A stretch of DNA of 64,000 bases from positions 62,001-126,000 of the forward strand of contig NW_007360607.1 of NCBI RefSeq assembly GCF_000192795.1. The letters run 5' to 3'. Made by a program: the position numbers and the translations under genes. Positions 39,470 through 50,834 of this stretch are shown here, piece after piece; position 1 is the first letter of the stretch, and each line of letters begins with the position of its first letter. The notes under the pieces are model-generated. The model saw only the letters and a list, made by a program, of their open reading frames with translations. It was not told where the DNA came from and made no database searches. This stretch comes from Vavraia culicis subsp. floridensis (lineage: Eukaryota; Microsporidia; Pleistophoridae).

Positions 39470-40697
39470 TTTGCAGCTACGTTTTTTCTTCACGGCTAAC
39501 GAGCCCACACATAGATTTACCTCATGTTAGGATGTTTTGGAAGTAAAACCGTTCTTTGTACGTGTGTAAATGTCTATTTTGGAATAAAAATGTAATTTTA
39601 TGTCAAATAGAACGTATTCACGGATGTTACAGAGAGATACGTGCTGTTGCAGAGTTTAGTTGGATGTTCTCCGTTTAAAGTAGGTTTTACTTCTCGCTTT
39701 AGTACGATGGACTGTAGCATACTATCTGTAATGCAAGCTATTGCTGGATCAACCATGCTATCCTCCTTGTAATGTATTAAATGGTACCACATCCATCAAT
39801 ACAAATCATCTCACGTTAATTACAGACATACCACCGGTATTGATGGTCAAGAATGACTTATTGCCAACGTACGGTGCATTTAACCAAATAAAAAGATGCA
39901 ATTTTAATAAAATATACATTTTTGCTCTTGTCAAAGGCACGGAACAGAGAAAGTGACAGGCAAAAGCGTAGCGGGATTGGAAATGATCAAACTTTTGACA
40001 GATCTAAATTCTTAGTCTGCTTTAAAACAGGAATAGCACAATCAATGTGCTAAGCAAACACTTATTTTGGTTGGTGTCTGTAAATATACCAAATGCTCTT
40101 TCTCCTTTTCAACAGTTATTGCTAAATCGTTCATCCGGGTCCGCTACCTTTTTTCTTTCTGAACGTTATTTTGGTGATCATCTCCGGCTCAAGTAGCATA
40201 TCGATACGAAAAATTTAACTTTTCTTATCAATCAACGATCCACGGAATAATACAGTAAAATACAGTTTTTGGTAAAAATTTAACTGAAGAGAATTTACCG
40301 GTAAATATCTATGGTTACAGGCTTTTAGTTGAACAAAGACGCAAAGCATTCGGGTGGTGAATCAAACCAGGCCACCAATTATCCGTAGAGTGATGCTCAC
40401 AGCTTGTATAAAAAGTGATACAGCGCTAATTTTCTGATTGGCTGATGCAGATTTTTTAGTGCGCTGCAATTACACACATGATCAAATGCGCACACCAACT
40501 GGTGCAGCTCTATCACTCACAACCATGCTCGGCACACGAACAAATCTTGTGAAACGCCACAGAACTGTCTAAAACGTTTGTCTTGGTCTCACGAGCACAC
40601 TCAATGATAGGTGAATGGACAAAGCCAAGCATCTCATTTGAGCGCTACCTCGCAAAAGACACCGTACAAAAACGCAAATGGTACATATAACAAACAT
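39470..40697. other. 1.2-kb spacer
   Basis: AT-rich; short frames only. Nothing else seen. Confidence 0.5.
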
Positions 40698-41588
40698 TTA
40701 ATCACTATTGAACAAGTATTTGCACATTTCATTCACATTGATCCTTTCCATCTTAAGATCAGAACGAATCGTCGAACCGGGACAATCAAGGTATTGCCCA
40801 TACACATGGTCGCTGATAGTCAGTACACCGCTCTTGGCGTTATCACACAGCACATACGCCTCAGCCACCGTTCTACCAACTATCAAAACACCGGTGTGCA
40901 TCACCACTATGTCTAACCTTCCCTGATGTATGAGACAGCGGAGCTGAAGGCACTCATTGCCCGTTATATAACTCCTTTCAGACAGCTCTGACAATTTGTT
41001 GCTGAAGCTCACTGCGTTTTGAAGATCTGTAAAGATACAGATCAGAGAATCGCCTTCAACAGCGGTAAGAAAACCATCAAACTGCCGTAGAAGCGAGTTC
41101 GCATGCTTGAAATGCTGCCTCAGCGCCCTTCTCATCCCACACTGATGATGCTTCATGTAGTACGTGCTCTTGACGATATCTGTCATGAGTATGAAGTTGT
41201 GCGGTTTGAAGTACTTGCCATCCTCTGTAGAAATCTTGAACGAAAAACCAAGCGGTGATGTTATATTTATGTTCTCTGCCTGTGATTTTGCTTCGCTGTG
41301 CTCCTCTTTCTCTCTACTTTTCTTGTATGCGTAAATTTGGTAGACGAGGAAACCGAGCCTGCACACCGCGTACACGTAAAACATCCCCAGGAGTGCTACA
41401 AGGAACATATTGAAGAGCAGCGAGCACACCACAACCGACAAATCGCTCGATCTTATATACCTCAGATATCTCCTGCTCCTATCTGCTACTGTGTATACAC
41501 CTGTTTTAAATGCGCTTTTCTGTAATATTACTCCTTCTTTTACTCGTTGACATTCTCTTTTCGACATGATACCGTGGCCCATCCGCAT
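40698..41588 (-). CDS. membrane-anchored class III adenylyl/guanylyl cyclase-homology protein, 296 aa
   Basis: Hydrophobic region at about 49-85 (one or two helices) followed by a cyclase homology domain (about 128-275). It keeps both metal-binding aspartates (Asp137 in MTDIVKST, Asp180 in VEGDSL) and resembles fungal adenylyl cyclase (FDGFLTAVEGD versus YGGxxxKxEGD). The purine-binding Lys is missing, and the VNxAAR motif reads VAEAYV (241-246), removing the transition-state Asn and Arg. It may therefore be inactive, or act as half of a heterodimer or as a sensor. Met8 (MSKRECQ) is an alternative start. Confidence 0.75.
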   Translation of the reverse strand: MRMGHGIMSKRECQRVKEGVILQKSAFKTGVYTVADRSRRYLRYIRSSDLSVVVCSLLFNMFLVALLGMFYVYAVCRLGFLVYQIYAYKKSREKEEHSEAKSQAENINITSPLGFSFKISTEDGKYFKPHNFILMTDIVKSTYYMKHHQCGMRRALRQHFKHANSLLRQFDGFLTAVEGDSLICIFTDLQNAVSFSNKLSELSERSYITGNECLQLRCLIHQGRLDIVVMHTGVLIVGRTVAEAYVLCDNAKSGVLTISDHVYGQYLDCPGSTIRSDLKMERINVNEMCKYLFNSD

Positions 41589-44500
41589 ATTTAATTTATT
41601 ATCAGCGATTAATTTACCGCAAATTCGTAATTTGCTTTGTATTTGGAATTTTTACATACACGGAAACTCCTACACATAACAACTCGCAAAAAATGCTGAT
41701 GCATGTGCAGGCAGTCTAAACACTGCTTTAAACTTGCTGTCCAATATTTTAATCACAAAATCTGCAAGTGTCAGATTTTCTTTGATAGCACGATTACGTA
41801 TTAAGAACAAAACTAACAGAAAATGTGGCAGATCAAAACGTAGTAAGGGCGAATAAGCGAGAAGAATGAATGTGCTTGAATTGCTACCGCTGCGGTAGTT
41901 TTGATACCATGTTTTATTACGAGGCAAATATTATGTCAAATAACAGCAAAATTATTATACCGTGTGGCAGTTCTGTATTTCATCTTTTTTTGAACCGCTT
42001 CCTCTTTATGGCTGGATTATTCTCTCATCCCTGGTTTTCCTGTCTTATGATGTCGTGGAGTGACATTCCTATCAGAAAAAAATGACGTATTGAAGCTACC
42101 AAAAGCGAACAAACTGCTTAAAGACGAGGAAACTTGCCTAGAGAGCTATTTTATGTGTTTTTTAAGGAAAGAATGGGAGCATGCAGTATTAAAAGATATA
42201 AAACTGGTGCTAAGCTCGGTACATTATGATTTTTGTACTGCTTTACGAGCGTTTTACAGTTCAAATATGTAATATCTTCGTCTGCACGTAATTTATTTCT
42301 ATGAATTCGGCTTTCTACCAAAACATTCTGATCTACTGTACAACGATGCACTCGAAAATGCTCCGTGTCCCTCTATAGCGGTGCTAATGCCATATTTATG
42401 GACATAAATATGCATGTATGACGTGATATCACTCGTTTTGTCAAACTCTGCTTTTCTTGTACTTGTACTACTTAAAACCAATTTTCCTTTTTCGTGTTGT
42501 TGTGATTCAAAAAAATCAATCCATCAACAGGCGCTGGCACCACACAGATAGAATCTATTTGCACGTAAATGCTTGTAGATTAGCTATAAATCGTGCATTA
42601 GGCAAGCTGTTCATACCTATAACTATTTTATGCGCATTCCAACAATAAATCCGATTTACTGCGCCCACAAACCATGCTGTTAATGGTGCTATGTTCATTT
42701 GCGGGTGTTTGTAATTCGGAAAGGAGTGTTTACGCTTTGTTGCGTGAAGTATTTTTCGGAAACTTCCTTTAAATGCTGTAAAAAAAATAAAAATTAACAT
42801 CAATAAAAAAAATTTGCGAGTGTATAACAGCATCCTGTCAGATCAAAACAGCTGCATACTCATAATTTGGTGAAGTGGTTTGTATGAAAGCGCAATAATG
42901 TGCTTTTGCTATGAGCTTATCCATCGTTGCTTTTAGTCTATTTTTGTAACCATGCATATTTAACCAATAGCAGTTAAAATGACAAATGATTGATGTCGAA
43001 TGACGTGATATTTGTCTTATTTTGCACCTTTTTTGGTATTTATAGCACCTAATCGCTGCAAATCGAACCACTAATAATTTGCCTCTACACAAATTATATG
43101 CCCATTTTCAATTTCGTAAAAATTTACTGTTTACACGATCGAAACACGTTTTCTGCACAAATACTCCGTTTTAGTCTATTTATCATGGGTAAAGCGATAT
43201 TGAACTACCATCAATAGCCCTTTGATTGCAGGTGTGATTTATCACTAAATTACAGATCTATTAAACTGCACAATATAATGCGCCATACCTTCATATCCTG
43301 TTTAGTCGGTATCACGTAGTTTATTAGCAGTTAGTACTCGTTCATACAGATCTTTGATCCTCCTTAGAACAAGCATAGCTCCATAGCTAGTGCCGTTTAT
43401 ACTTAGTTTTCGTTGTGTGAGATGAGTGTGAAACACAGCTCATATTTACAAAAGGCTCGCTCACTTTGTCAGGATCAGGTACAATTAAATCACATAAATA
43501 TATAAATTATAGTTTTTACAGGTTAATTAAACATTTGAACTGCTGACAGGACACATCACTCAATAAACGGTGATATCACATATTGTATTGGTTGCAAGGA
43601 CACACGCCTGTGTTGGTTATCCAAATTTTCAATTACTCAAAACTCTTCCGTTCAATTAATTTTTGGAGAACAAAACGGTTTATTAGCGGGAACGATATGT
43701 TGGGACTGTAACAGTACGTTTTTACCTTTCTACAGCGCCTTTATGGTCCGAAATGTTTAACAATTGATGGTAGGACATACGCTCGTTACTGTGTGCTAAC
43801 CAAAGATAATCGCATATCTTACCGTGATTGACGTGCTAATAAATCCTAACTCATTCTAGTGTGTTACAGATTGGTATGATTTTTTGGTCTGAGACCAGTC
43901 TTATTATGGTAGGAACAAATTTTTACGTTCATCAGCAATAATTTTTAATTTTGAGATTTGGTTCATGTGTTTGTGTTCTTTTACACTAATAATAGATTTT
44001 TTATGTACGAGGTGTGTTTTGGACATGAACGATGCCTTTTTTGGGTGTGAAAATGGTTGAGGTGCATGTACCATTTCACAAGAGATAGATATGAACTCAA
44101 GACGGTCTTGAGAAATAGAAAAGGGAGCTATCAGAGTTGATTACAACTATGATACGCTTTGACCAGCGGTTTTTCGTGCTGTGGTAGACTTTTTCGTTCA
44201 ACCTGAATAAACGAAGTGCTGCTCAGCACACCAAATAGCGAATGCCAAGTTGTATCATACATATGTTCTCAACACTTTGGTCGTAGCACTCGTTGTGTAA
44301 ATCACGTAAGTTTGCGTATTCTGCCAATTTCATTTTAAATCATAACTTTTCGAGGTATGTCGGCACCGATGGAGAAGCAACTAAGCCATACTTCACATCC
44401 TTTTGCGATTTTTTTGACAAAACCACCGAGAATATAAACTAAAACAGCACTTGGGTCAGCAGATGCTACGTATGTAAAGCGCACGTTCAAAATGCTAAGT

Positions 44501-44608
44501 AGGTAAAGTGCACGTTCAAAATGCATTTATTAGCCTTGTTAGTGCAAGTGAGTGCTTGAAAAATTATTTTCATAATTTTCACAGGATCACATACCCACAG
44601 ATCGCCGT
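41589..44608. other. 3-kb gene-poor region
   Basis: No supported gene. Two plus-strand frames (ending 42085; 42051-42272) overlap around an A7 run at 42073-42080 and could be one decayed gene. The CCC at 44594-44596 belongs to the RPC34 start. Confidence 0.5.
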
Positions 44609-45316
44609 ATGCTCCCCATGGAACAGATGCTAAATTTTATACAATCACAATCAAGTGGTGTTACAGAGGAAGACATCCAAAAACAGTTTCCCGATCTATT
44701 AAAGGACCAGATACTCAACGAGTTAACCAAATGGCAGCTGGAAAACCGAATTAAAAGAGATAAGAAGAACAAAATAATGTACGTAAGAAATGCGGAGGAT
44801 GATGAGAGAAGTGTTTTGGAGCAGTTAAAGAAGGCGACGAACCAGGGATGTACGATACGTGACATAAGACTAGCAACGAAACTGCCACAAAATCTAGTTA
44901 GCAAAATTTTGAGGAAGATGCAGGATATGAAGGTCGTTAAAGCGTTTAAAGGGCAAAAAAACCGGCAAAACATCTTCATGATCTTTGAGGAGACTCCTGA
45001 TGATGAGGTGACCGGCGGAATATGGTTTAACAATGGCGATGTGGATGCAGAATTTGTGAATCAGCTTACCAAATTAATATACACGTTTATTAGGAATAAA
45101 ACACGTGAATTGATACCATATGAACTAAATCCAACGATAGAAGATATAAAATCGTTCATAACAGAGTCAAACGTGCTCTCAATTCATATTAGCACAGCAG
45201 ATCTAAAAAAAATCATTAATGTGATGGTATACGGGCAGATATTGCTGGAACTTCAAGATGGTGGTCGTACAATGTATCGAGCACTGCGTTGGAACGAACA
45301 TGAGGTTTTGGGCTGA
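44609..45316 (+). CDS. RPC34: RNA polymerase III subunit RPC34/RPC6, 235 aa
   Basis: Pol III-specific winged-helix subunit that contacts TFIIIB during initiation. Two tandem winged helices: EEDIQKQFPDLLKDQILNEL, then GCTIRDIRLATKLPQNLVSK and ILRKMQDMKVVKAFK. These are followed by the RPC34 signature DEVTGGIWFNNGDVDAEFVN. Shorter than yeast Rpc34 (317 aa): the C-terminal iron-sulphur region is missing. ATG 44609 has CCC at -13 to -15. An ATG three codons later is immediately preceded by CCCC and is an equally good start. Confidence 0.9.
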   Translation: MLPMEQMLNFIQSQSSGVTEEDIQKQFPDLLKDQILNELTKWQLENRIKRDKKNKIMYVRNAEDDERSVLEQLKKATNQGCTIRDIRLATKLPQNLVSKILRKMQDMKVVKAFKGQKNRQNIFMIFEETPDDEVTGGIWFNNGDVDAEFVNQLTKLIYTFIRNKTRELIPYELNPTIEDIKSFITESNVLSIHISTADLKKIINVMVYGQILLELQDGGRTMYRALRWNEHEVLG

Positions 45317-46132
45317 ACCTCTGTAATACTGAACCTAATAGAACAATTTTATGGTACCGCACAGAACAATTAATGGCTTAGGACACGGTTACGAATGTTC
45401 CTGTATGCCCCAACACGAATACTATTAAAGATATTTCTCGCTGTTCTTTATCCTGCTAATTTCATTTGACGCCATCCTAGTGTTAAATAAAGCTGAGTAC
45501 TCGCTCACATTTATAATAGTGGTTACGCACTTCTCCTCACTCCTTCCATGCAGAGTGATTGTTCGAATAGCGGAACATATGATAGTTGTATCGTTCCGCG
45601 GGGATAATTCCCTTTGCGACGAATTTGTTCAATGCCCGTTTTATATTCTGTTGGTCTTACAGAAAAAGCAATTTCAGTTCAAACAACCGCAGTACGCGAA
45701 AGAGTGCAAGTTTTGCTCTGTTAAAATTGCCCGGTTATTGTTAACTGCTAAACTATGATTCCGTCAATTTTTCGTTATAAGCCGTCTATTTGCATCCTTT
45801 TGTTTCTTGTCCGTTCCATGCGCTTGCATCCTTTTGTTTCGTGTTCGTTCCATGCGCTTGCATCCTTTTGTTTCTTGTCCGTTCCATGCGCTTGCATCCT
45901 TTTGTTTCTTGTCCGTTCCATGCGCTTGCATCCTTTTGTTTCGTGTCCGTTCCATGCGCTATATCCTCCTTTCTCATAGCTGCCCATAAAAAGGTCGAAA
46001 GAACGAATCAGATTGCAAAATACAGCTCATATTTGTCAGTCCAATCTCCGCTTCCTGTTTCCAAACATTACGTTTCACGTTGAAATAAATTTGTTTTAGC
46101 TCATTATTAAAGAAATACTTTCTCTGTTACCC
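45317..46132. other. 0.8-kb spacer with 34-bp satellite
   Basis: Holds the five-unit satellite 45790-45959. Many long frames appear on both strands only because the unit lacks stop codons. CCC at 46130-46132 abuts the next ATG. Confidence 0.7.
45790..45959. repeat. 34-bp tandem repeat, 5 copies
   Basis: Units begin at 45790, 45824, 45858, 45892 and 45926, with only one or two substitutions each (CTTGTCC / GTGTTCG / GTGTCCG variants). 34 is not a multiple of three, so each strand encodes one 34-residue periodic peptide in every frame. Located 170 bp upstream of the acyltransferase gene. Confidence 0.95.
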
Positions 46133-47590
46133 ATGAAACGGTTCTTTCTGAATGAAGCTGCAGATTTGGTCAGTCTGGGTACCAAGTCGATGAACTCAGA
46201 CTCCTTCACTAGGTGTTTTGCGCCAATATCTGCACTAGAAATGCATCACTCTGGTGTGTTGTACATATTTTCTCTTCTCGTCCGTTATCTCATACTTTTT
46301 CCTCTACGCTTCACTTTTTTCATCACGGGCACAGTTGTGTTTGCGCTCATTTTTCTCTTCGGAATCATTTTGAAGAGTGACAGGGTGATCGCCTTCTCTT
46401 TTCTGCTCTACTGCAACGTGTTCTGCATGTCATTTGGTGCGCGGATTAGGAACCACGGGAACAAGAGGTTGCTTGACGTGCCGCATGTGTACGTGGCGAA
46501 TCACACATCTTTTCTAGATTTCTTAGTTCTCAGTTCGCACAAGTTCTGCCATGCGAGCCTGGCAGAGAATCACGGCGGCCTTTTCGGCTTCTTCTTCAAA
46601 AACCTGCTTTTGAGAAACGGGAGCTTGTACTTCAAGAGATGTGAGAAAAACGATAAGTGTATTGTAAAGGAAAGGATCAAACAGCACATAAAGAGCATGA
46701 AAACGCCCATGTTGATATTTCCGGAGGGCACGTGCGTGAATAACAAGTACACGGTTCTATTTCAGAAGAGCGTGTTCGAAATTGATACCACGATTTGTCC
46801 TGTGGCTATAAAATATAAAAGAACGCTTTTTGATCCGTACTGGAACAGAAGAAGACATACGTTCACAGAGCATCTGCTGTATCTCATGTCCCGGTGGTGC
46901 ATGGACGTGGATGTCTACTGGATGGACCCGGTTACCAGGGAAAAGAATGAAAGCGTGTTTGACTTTGTGAACCGTGTAAAAAAGCTTATAAGCGAAAAGG
47001 CCGGATTGGTATCTCTTAAATGGAACGGGTACATGAAGAACAAGATAATCGTGAAAGACATAGAAATATTGCGTGCGGCATTTCGGCAAACGTATCTGGA
47101 TGTTATCGGCGAGCGAGTTCGTGAGGACAAGCGGGGCGCATCGGAGGATGTGATATGCAAGAATTTTAGTATGAACGATTTGGACAACATCGGCAAGAAG
47201 ACGAGTGGGCAGATCGTCAAGAGCACAAAAAGTGGCAAGCACAACATAATTTACTTCAGACAAGATGAAAATGGTCAGCAATCATTTGCTGACACGCACA
47301 GTCAAGGAAACACCGTGAACAGGAAGCACAAAGGACGATTCGCCCGTAAGAAGGAGCTTTACGTGTGCGAGAATCCTGAACTGATTTATTTCAACGCCAT
47401 AAACTACGACACGTTCATACAAACTGTCCTGGATAGGTATTCGTTGATAAAGTACCGGGGATGCGATGTCAAATGTGATTTTGACAATTTCCTAGTTAAA
47501 ACAATGAAGGTTGGATGCTCGTGCAATAACAAAAAGATTCTTAAGAAGATGAAATTCGTCACAGGGATGTGCAGAAAAGAAGCGAATTAG
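46133..47590 (+). CDS. PlsC-type acyltransferase, GPAT3/4-like, 485 aa
   Basis: Likely acylates glycerol-3-phosphate or a lysophospholipid in the ER. Two N-terminal hydrophobic segments (about 42-90), then acyltransferase motif I NHTSFLD (123-129, catalytic His124 and Asp129) and motif III FPEGTC (196-201). ENHGGLFG, FEIDTTICPVAIKY and AGLVSLKWNGYMKN match the GPAT3/4 (AGPAT9/10) subfamily rather than LPAAT. The C-terminal ~150 residues are Lys/Cys-rich (VGCSCNNKKILKK) and have no counterpart I recognise. CCC abuts the ATG. First of a run of lipid genes. Confidence 0.88.
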   Translation: MKRFFLNEAADLVSLGTKSMNSDSFTRCFAPISALEMHHSGVLYIFSLLVRYLILFPLRFTFFITGTVVFALIFLFGIILKSDRVIAFSFLLYCNVFCMSFGARIRNHGNKRLLDVPHVYVANHTSFLDFLVLSSHKFCHASLAENHGGLFGFFFKNLLLRNGSLYFKRCEKNDKCIVKERIKQHIKSMKTPMLIFPEGTCVNNKYTVLFQKSVFEIDTTICPVAIKYKRTLFDPYWNRRRHTFTEHLLYLMSRWCMDVDVYWMDPVTREKNESVFDFVNRVKKLISEKAGLVSLKWNGYMKNKIIVKDIEILRAAFRQTYLDVIGERVREDKRGASEDVICKNFSMNDLDNIGKKTSGQIVKSTKSGKHNIIYFRQDENGQQSFADTHSQGNTVNRKHKGRFARKKELYVCENPELIYFNAINYDTFIQTVLDRYSLIKYRGCDVKCDFDNFLVKTMKVGCSCNNKKILKKMKFVTGMCRKEAN

Positions 47591-48994
47591 CGGGCTCTAA
47601 GCATAGATAAAGCATAAATAGATACCTGATATGCCTATTGTCTCTATACCGACCGATAGAATTATATTTTGTTATTTCCTTCGTCTGTTGCTGCCTTAGT
47701 CCTTTTTCACCAGAATCATGTTTAATTTATCACACCAGTCCTTTTTTTTCGTCAAAAATCGTTCATTTATCTCTCGTACGGCAGCACCTAAACAACCTAC
47801 TTTCCAGGTTCACTGGAACCGATCGTGAACACGGGTCTTTTCATGGTCCTTCATCATTAATGTGAGATAAAACAATAGTACCGTAAAATTGTTGCTAAAC
47901 CACACCGATATTTGCGTATCAAATACCAATAAATTTGTTTAACATAATTTTCATTCCTAGCTCTGAGCTTCTCTACAATTATAAATAAATGCTGAGCATT
48001 GGCACGATCCGCTCATCGCGGGATGACATGATAAAGAAGAAATGATAAATTAATTTTTATGACTGTGATAGGCCAAAGCATAACATTCATTGCGATTTAC
48101 GAGCATTGTAATGGAACAACACAATATTGGTTTTATAAATTACGGTTAGAAAGATGTTTATGAAATGATAAATGAATGTATCTTCCTTGAAAGAAGGATT
48201 ATTAAATCTATAAACTACGAATATACGATCAGAGATACTTTTGGTATTGTTTTAGCTACCAACCACGTATAAGAATGGTTTATAGCTGTGCAATAGATAA
48301 AATTATGCCGTTTGTGAACCTTTCTGTGACGTGCAGAGCAAGAATTGAGTACCAATAGATGATTACGTTCTTTAACGCTTTCTTGATTTGTACGCTCACG
48401 TACACCGATTTAGCTGCTGAATGTTTTGATTTGGCGTGAATAGTTATGGTAAATGTTCATACCGAACCGTAAGCGGCAAATCAGTGCTATCAACGAGAAG
48501 AAAAACATTGAGATATAACTTTTTAATATTTAAAGCGTATTGGAACAGATTGCTTATCTTTTCTAAATTAGTGGCATCCAAAGCATTAGTTGTTAAAAAT
48601 GAACGTAAGATACTGAAACAAGCAATAGCACAAATTTATTGGAGAATAACCTTGGTGTGCTGTTTTAAAGATGAATGCTTTATCACAAGGTGCTGAAAGG
48701 GCGCGATAGTTTCTTTCCGTACGGATCCTGTCGTACCAGAATGTGGGCTACGCTAAATATCGTAAATAAACTATTTTTAGCGGAAGCGATCAGCACCAAA
48801 GACTGAGGCAATTGTAAGTAAATTCGTGTTGCACGGAATAGCCCATTTAATTGCAAGGATCATCCGCCAATAATCTGCTGCCCAAAATTTAAATGCAATT
48901 GATGCAGGTAATGCACCGTATTTCACTTCGTTAGGTGTGATTCACCGCGATATTACCAATATTTATTTTAAAATTAATTTTTGACCAAAGGGCC
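47591..48994. other. 1.4-kb spacer
   Basis: AT-rich, no supported gene. GGG at 48990-48992 precedes the next ATG. Confidence 0.5.
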
Positions 48995-50155
48995 ATGAAC
49001 AACACGAAGGATCACAGAGGGGTCATAAACGTGCTCTCCCTGCTGCTCGCGTTGTTTCTGATCAAAGAATACTACACGCTGTTTGACCAACGAAATGTAA
49101 AAAATATTTATCGCTTGCTGCACGTACACAATCCGCTATTCACATGCGTCATCTTCGTTTTGATAGGCACACGGTCGATCCTGCTGTACGCAAGGACGAA
49201 CTTGCCATGTCTCATCGTGAGCGAGATCATCATCTACTACCTGATTTATACGCAGACCCACGGCATAGTATCGTGCAATACAACTCTGCTGTCCATGATT
49301 AATTTCATGAAATTGTATTCATTTATTTTCGAAACAACGAATTGCGGCAAAACGGTAGAGCACGTGATGGAGAATGGAAGCAGCAGTGCTACACGGAGCG
49401 TGGACCACAGCAGAAATGTGCAGAGAACCGAAGAAAAACAGGACGATGTCCCTCCTGAGATAGAGTTGACATATTTTATCAGATTTCTGTTTCTGCCAAC
49501 GCTTTGTTTCTCCGATGCTGCACGACGCAGGAAGAGAAGCGTGCCAGCCCTGTTTCACAATCTTTTGATGGCATGCATTTTCTTTTTGCTTGCAAACTTT
49601 CTCGTTGCATTTTACATTGTGCCTCTCCTTGAACAGCACACTGTATTCGATTTTTTAACCGACATATCCGTCTTCGTTCGGGTGTCTGCAACCTCGTTCA
49701 TCTTCTGGATCGCGATGTTTTTGTTCTTTTTCAAGTACTATCTGTCATTTCTCGCCGAATGCACGAATTACGAGAATAAAATCTTCGGTGAATGGTGGAA
49801 TGCGCAGTACTTCAGAGATTTTTGGCGGCTGTGGAACATACCGACACATGATTGGCTTAGAAGGTACGTTTTTGCGCCATTTTATCTCCTGTTCAAATCC
49901 AAATGGCTCAGCTCTCTGGTAGTGTTCATTATTTCTGGTGTTCTACACGAGATCGTGTACATCCTAACCTTTAAAAAGATAGGTGTGGTTGTGTTTATGA
50001 GCATTTTATCGCAGTTTCTTTTCATATACCTGGAGCATGCGCTGTTCGGTCCAGGAAACTTGCTGTTCTGGTTCCTTTTCTGCTTTATCGGACAGCCGAT
50101 ATTTTTGTTGTCGTTGCGGAAAAAGATTCTGTCTGTCGTGTCTATAAAGGTTTGA
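48995..50155 (+). CDS. MBOAT acyltransferase of the ACAT/DGAT1 type, 386 aa
   Basis: Multi-pass ER enzyme expected to esterify diacylglycerol or sterol with acyl-CoA. About 8-9 hydrophobic segments. FGEWWNAQYFRDFWRLWNIP corresponds to the FYxxWWN signature region, followed by HDWLRRYVFAPFY, and the MBOAT active-site His318 sits in SGVLHEIVYIL. The first aromatic of FYxxWWN is changed (IFGEWWN). A polar acidic loop lies around residues 120-155. At 386 aa it is shorter than DGAT1 (~490) or yeast Are1/2 (~610), mainly in the N-terminus. Sterol versus diacylglycerol specificity cannot be told from sequence. Confidence 0.85.
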   Translation: MNNTKDHRGVINVLSLLLALFLIKEYYTLFDQRNVKNIYRLLHVHNPLFTCVIFVLIGTRSILLYARTNLPCLIVSEIIIYYLIYTQTHGIVSCNTTLLSMINFMKLYSFIFETTNCGKTVEHVMENGSSSATRSVDHSRNVQRTEEKQDDVPPEIELTYFIRFLFLPTLCFSDAARRRKRSVPALFHNLLMACIFFLLANFLVAFYIVPLLEQHTVFDFLTDISVFVRVSATSFIFWIAMFLFFFKYYLSFLAECTNYENKIFGEWWNAQYFRDFWRLWNIPTHDWLRRYVFAPFYLLFKSKWLSSLVVFIISGVLHEIVYILTFKKIGVVVFMSILSQFLFIYLEHALFGPGNLLFWFLFCFIGQPIFLLSLRKKILSVVSIKV

Positions 50156-50834
50156 GTATCTGTTATTTTTTATAAAAGCACCTTATATAATCGTTTTACA
50201 TCCATATCGCTATCATGCGTGTTCTTTTCTCCTCCTGCCCGTTTTTTAATTTATGCATAATTTTCAGGTTTTTTATGCAAAGGTGGATGTCCTTTTTTTT
50301 TAATTTTGGCGATTTATCACAACACAGTGATCAAAAATATGCTGAAGTGTATCTGAGACAGCTATTTGAATGCATTTATTGGTACATGCTCGCATTGTAT
50401 ACGCCAGACCAACTCGCACATCCTAAAGCACTGGCTAAAATTGCACATTCTGCTCCATGAATCTTAGTGAACAGATTTATTTGAGCTATTATCCGATGCG
50501 CTTCATTTCTCTCCCAGCAAACAGTTTTTTGTTGATCTGATTACCCGAGCATCATCTAACGATGAATACAAAGAAACACGTCCAAACAACCGATCAATAT
50601 TTCACATGCAACGTCCTTTTATCTCTTGTCTTCCCTTGTGAGCATCTGTTACCAACTTGATGTTCGACTTGCAGCCTTCCTTATTAAAAATAGCTTATTC
50701 ATCACCTCACATAGGACAGCATCTGAACGAACGTGATTTTCTAATCTGCTGAGATTGATCACAGCCACTGGTCATTGGTTCATAGGGCCTGTTCGATTGG
50801 TACTAAAAAGTCTTGATGAATATTTCGAGCCCCT
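50156..50834. other. 0.7-kb spacer with doubtful ORF
   Basis: Contains the 81-codon frame at 50215. CCCC at 50830-50833 precedes the next gene. Confidence 0.5.
50215..50460 (+). CDS. doubtful hypothetical ORF, 81 aa
   Basis: ATG frame with an aromatic N-terminus. The part from the second Met (MQRWMSFFFNFGDLS) reads more protein-like and includes EVYLRQLFECIYWYMLALY, a possible helix. No start signal and no homology. Confidence 0.25.
   Translation: MRVLFSSCPFFNLCIIFRFFMQRWMSFFFNFGDLSQHSDQKYAEVYLRQLFECIYWYMLALYTPDQLAHPKALAKIAHSAP

Noticed and set aside
45755..46083. Several 60-97-codon frames over the 34-bp repeat on both strands
   Set aside because: They arise because the repeat unit has no stop codons; the same sequence is open in many frames.
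47638..48696. Frames of 75 and 86 codons in the spacer after the acyltransferase
   Set aside because: The second begins with GTG and has no Met; the first lacks a start signal and is low-complexity.
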